This document shows positions 62,268-64,000 of a stretch of DNA of 64,000 bases, in pieces; position 1 is the stretch's first letter; each line of letters starts with the position of its first letter. The stretch comes from Paenibacillus physcomitrellae. GTDB taxonomy: Bacteria; Bacillota; Bacilli; Paenibacillales; Paenibacillaceae. The notes under the pieces are model-generated. The model worked only from the letters and a program-made list of their open reading frames with translations. It had not been told where the DNA came from and did not search any database. The stretch is taken from positions 1,674,001 through 1,738,000 of the forward strand of contig NZ_CP022584.1 in the NCBI RefSeq assembly GCF_002240225.1. Reading direction: 5' to 3'. A program made the position numbers and the translations under genes.

Positions 62268-63587
62268 CTATTTACTTTGATGGATGGAATCGAGAGCGGA
62301 TTGAATCTGTGAGGTGTAGGCTTTAGCCGCTTCCTCAGCCGATTTCCCCTGAACCGTAACCTGCTGCCAGGTCTGCTCATAGAGGTCGCCGGCTTTGGCA
62401 ATGGAGCCTCCCCAAGGGAAGGTCGTCGCGTCCTGCAGCCCCGTTATAAAGTCCATCATGGAAATATCCGTGCCTTCAATTTTCAGATTGGCAAACGTGC
62501 CGTCGGCCGACTCTTTCGCGGCAGGGAGATTAACCTTGCTGTACAAGTCGCCTACCTCTTTATTCAGGGACACCGTTTTAATATAAGCCCAGGCGGCTTC
62601 TTTGTTTTTGGAGTCCTTGTTCATGGCAAAGCCGGTCTGGAATTTAATGTTGACGGTTTTTCCGGACGGGTCCTTCGGCGGCATGACGATTCCCCATTTA
62701 AAGTTGGACCCGATATTTTTGGCGATCGTCGATGCTTCAAACAGACCAAGCGGGTACATAGCCGCTTTACCTGCAGCGAACATCTGGTCCATCGGCATAC
62801 TCTTGGCAGCCGCATCATCCGGCATCGCTTTGGCTTTCACGAGATCGCCGAACAGCTGATAACCTTTAAGGGTGTTTGGATCATCCAGCGTCTGTTTGGT
62901 CCAATCCTCGTTATAAGGCTTGCCGCCGTAAATAAACGGTGCGAAGCTTTGCAGAATCCAATGGGATACAATCCCGTAAACCCGGTTAGCGCCTTCCCCC
63001 GAGGAAATCTGTTTGGCTGTGGCCGCAAAATCGTCCCAGGTCCAGTCGTTCGTAGGATAGGCGATGCCGGCCTTGTCAAAGATATCTTTGTTGTATGCGA
63101 TCATAAAATCCGAGGCCGTGGTCGGCATGCCTTCCCGTTTGCCGTCCGGATCCACATACCCTCCGTCAACCCCCTGCGTAAACAAGGCTTCAAGGTCCAA
63201 TTGGTCCCTTTCAATATAAGGATTCAGATCTTCAAACCACTTGGATCTGAGCCCTTTCCAGTCCGGGGACATCATGATCACATCGCCGGCATTCCCCGCA
63301 GCCAAAGCCGCATCCAGCTTGACATCGATATTATCCGCCGGAAGCCACACTTCATGAACCTTCACTTTCGGGTACAGCTTCTTAAAAATTTTGGTTGCTT
63401 CCTTCCGGGATTGGAGCTCCTCGCCGCCGCCCCACCCGAATACGGTGAGGTCACCCGAAATTTCTTTCCCTTGATTAGAGCTGCCCGAAGGGTTCTCCTC
63501 CGCCTGTTGATTTCCTCCACCGCAAGCAGTAAGAGCTGTCATCAAAGCCCCGATCAGCAGAATAGCCAAAAATCTTTTCATATGCAT
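62268..63587 (-). CDS. ABC sugar importer solute-binding lipoprotein
   Basis: The 439-residue protein has a lipobox LTAC (Cys22) and LTVFGWGGGEELQSRKEATKIFKKLYPKVKV at the start of the binding fold. Start could be the second Met (KRFLAILLIG), six bases further from AAAGGGGG. First gene of the importer operon; a cre-like site lies about 215 bp upstream. Confidence 0.93.
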   Translation of the reverse strand: MHMKRFLAILLIGALMTALTACGGGNQQAEENPSGSSNQGKEISGDLTVFGWGGGEELQSRKEATKIFKKLYPKVKVHEVWLPADNIDVKLDAALAAGNAGDVIMMSPDWKGLRSKWFEDLNPYIERDQLDLEALFTQGVDGGYVDPDGKREGMPTTASDFMIAYNKDIFDKAGIAYPTNDWTWDDFAATAKQISSGEGANRVYGIVSHWILQSFAPFIYGGKPYNEDWTKQTLDDPNTLKGYQLFGDLVKAKAMPDDAAAKSMPMDQMFAAGKAAMYPLGLFEASTIAKNIGSNFKWGIVMPPKDPSGKTVNIKFQTGFAMNKDSKNKEAAWAYIKTVSLNKEVGDLYSKVNLPAAKESADGTFANLKIEGTDISMMDFITGLQDATTFPWGGSIAKAGDLYEQTWQQVTVQGKSAEEAAKAYTSQIQSALDSIHQSK

Positions 63588-63800
63588 CCCCCTTTGTACT
63601 CATGCCCATGGCAAGTGTAGTAACCAATGAATGAACATAAAGTCCTAACTGGAACCAAAAAAAACGGGAAATATTATTGATCTATTATTATTTATACTCG
63701 AAATCTTCAGGTCTCCCCCTATCTGCCGACAAGTTTAATGGGTACAGCAAAATGCCGCTCACCTCCTAATCTGCACATGGATACCGGTTGAATTTATTGG

Positions 63801-63814
63801 TGATAGCGTTTTCA
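63801..63814 (-). promoter_or_regulatory. cre-like site
   Basis: TGATAGCGTTTTCA matches the cre pattern in the promoter region of the solute-binding protein gene. Confidence 0.5.
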
Positions 63815-63934
63815 TTTATTATTTTAAAAGTAAGCCTTCTGACCTTTGGATGCAATGACATATCCTCATGTATTATTGATCTATAGTCATATTATTCATT
63901 TCGACAATAATAGCGGAAATTCGATACTCACAAG

Positions 63935-63977
63935 AAAAGACGACTCTGAATTCAGCTTATTGTGCTGATTAGAGTCG
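63935..63977 (-). terminator. Terminator of a gene entering from the right
   Basis: CGACTCTGAATTCAGC pairs with GCTGATTAGAGTCG; the minus strand continues TCTTTTCTTG. The gene it ends lies beyond the window. Confidence 0.65.
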
Positions 63978-64000
63978 CCCTAAATAGTGGATGTTCGCTT

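Overview
The window looks like a chromosome segment of a Paenibacillus-type member of the Bacillota. The signs are a cell-surface modular xylanase with S-layer homology (SLH) domains, several ABC sugar importers with AraC-type regulators, CcpA-type cre sites, strong AGGAGG ribosome sites, a FosB-type bacillithiol transferase and IS3/IS5 elements. No rRNA or tRNA gene and no riboswitch was recognised.

Left part (1-17.8 kb). A minus-strand catabolic cluster comes first: CdaR-like regulator, glycerate kinase, GPH sugar symporter and a GH5 hydrolase cut by the window edge. An APH-family kinase gene follows, then an orphan type I-C-like CRISPR array (16 repeats, no cas genes in the window). Next to its leader side lies a HepT/MntA (HEPN/MNT) toxin-antitoxin pair whose 5' end is built on a decayed CRISPR-like repeat. 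Then come an EamA transporter, a 1556-residue deacetylase-CBM-GH10-CBM9-SLH enzyme, a two-component system and a membrane-anchored protein of unknown function.

Middle part (about 18-41 kb). This is the most unusual region: an integron-like gene-cassette array. About 20 imperfect palindromic sites of roughly 85-190 bp have outer arms like TAACGTTCCTGTATTCACGA and CGTGAATATGATGTTATGTG and variable internal hairpins. They separate small, mostly unrelated, almost all minus-strand genes: FosB, GNAT acetyltransferases, NUDIX hydrolases, a histidine phosphatase, PPOX protein, retropepsin-like protein, DUF6157, AbiTii protein, a HEPN-tailed protein, RelBE and a type I toxin. The genes point away from a tyrosine recombinase at 39.7-40.8 kb. 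Next to that recombinase sit three tandem 287-bp cassettes without a sense-strand gene; a fourth copy lies 7 kb away. A candidate attI-like core and a cassette promoter lie between recombinase and array. Two 1220-bp IS3-family copies have inserted into cassette genes. Cassettes far from the recombinase carry many frameshifts and eroded sites, as expected of an array that grows at one end and decays at the other.

Right part (41-64 kb). Ordinary chromosomal genes return: PPOX protein, TetR/MATE pair with shared operators, AlkD-like repair protein and a Bcr/CflA exporter. An arabinan-type utilisation locus follows (AraC, solute-binding protein, two permeases, GH43, GH93-like with CBM13 and CBM42, GH2). 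Then comes a patch of decayed genes (IS5 remnant, TetR, sigma-factor fragment, chemoreceptor) with an intact DinB gene, and finally a second AraC plus ABC sugar importer. Neither importer has its own ATPase gene here, so a shared MsmX-type ATPase elsewhere is likely.
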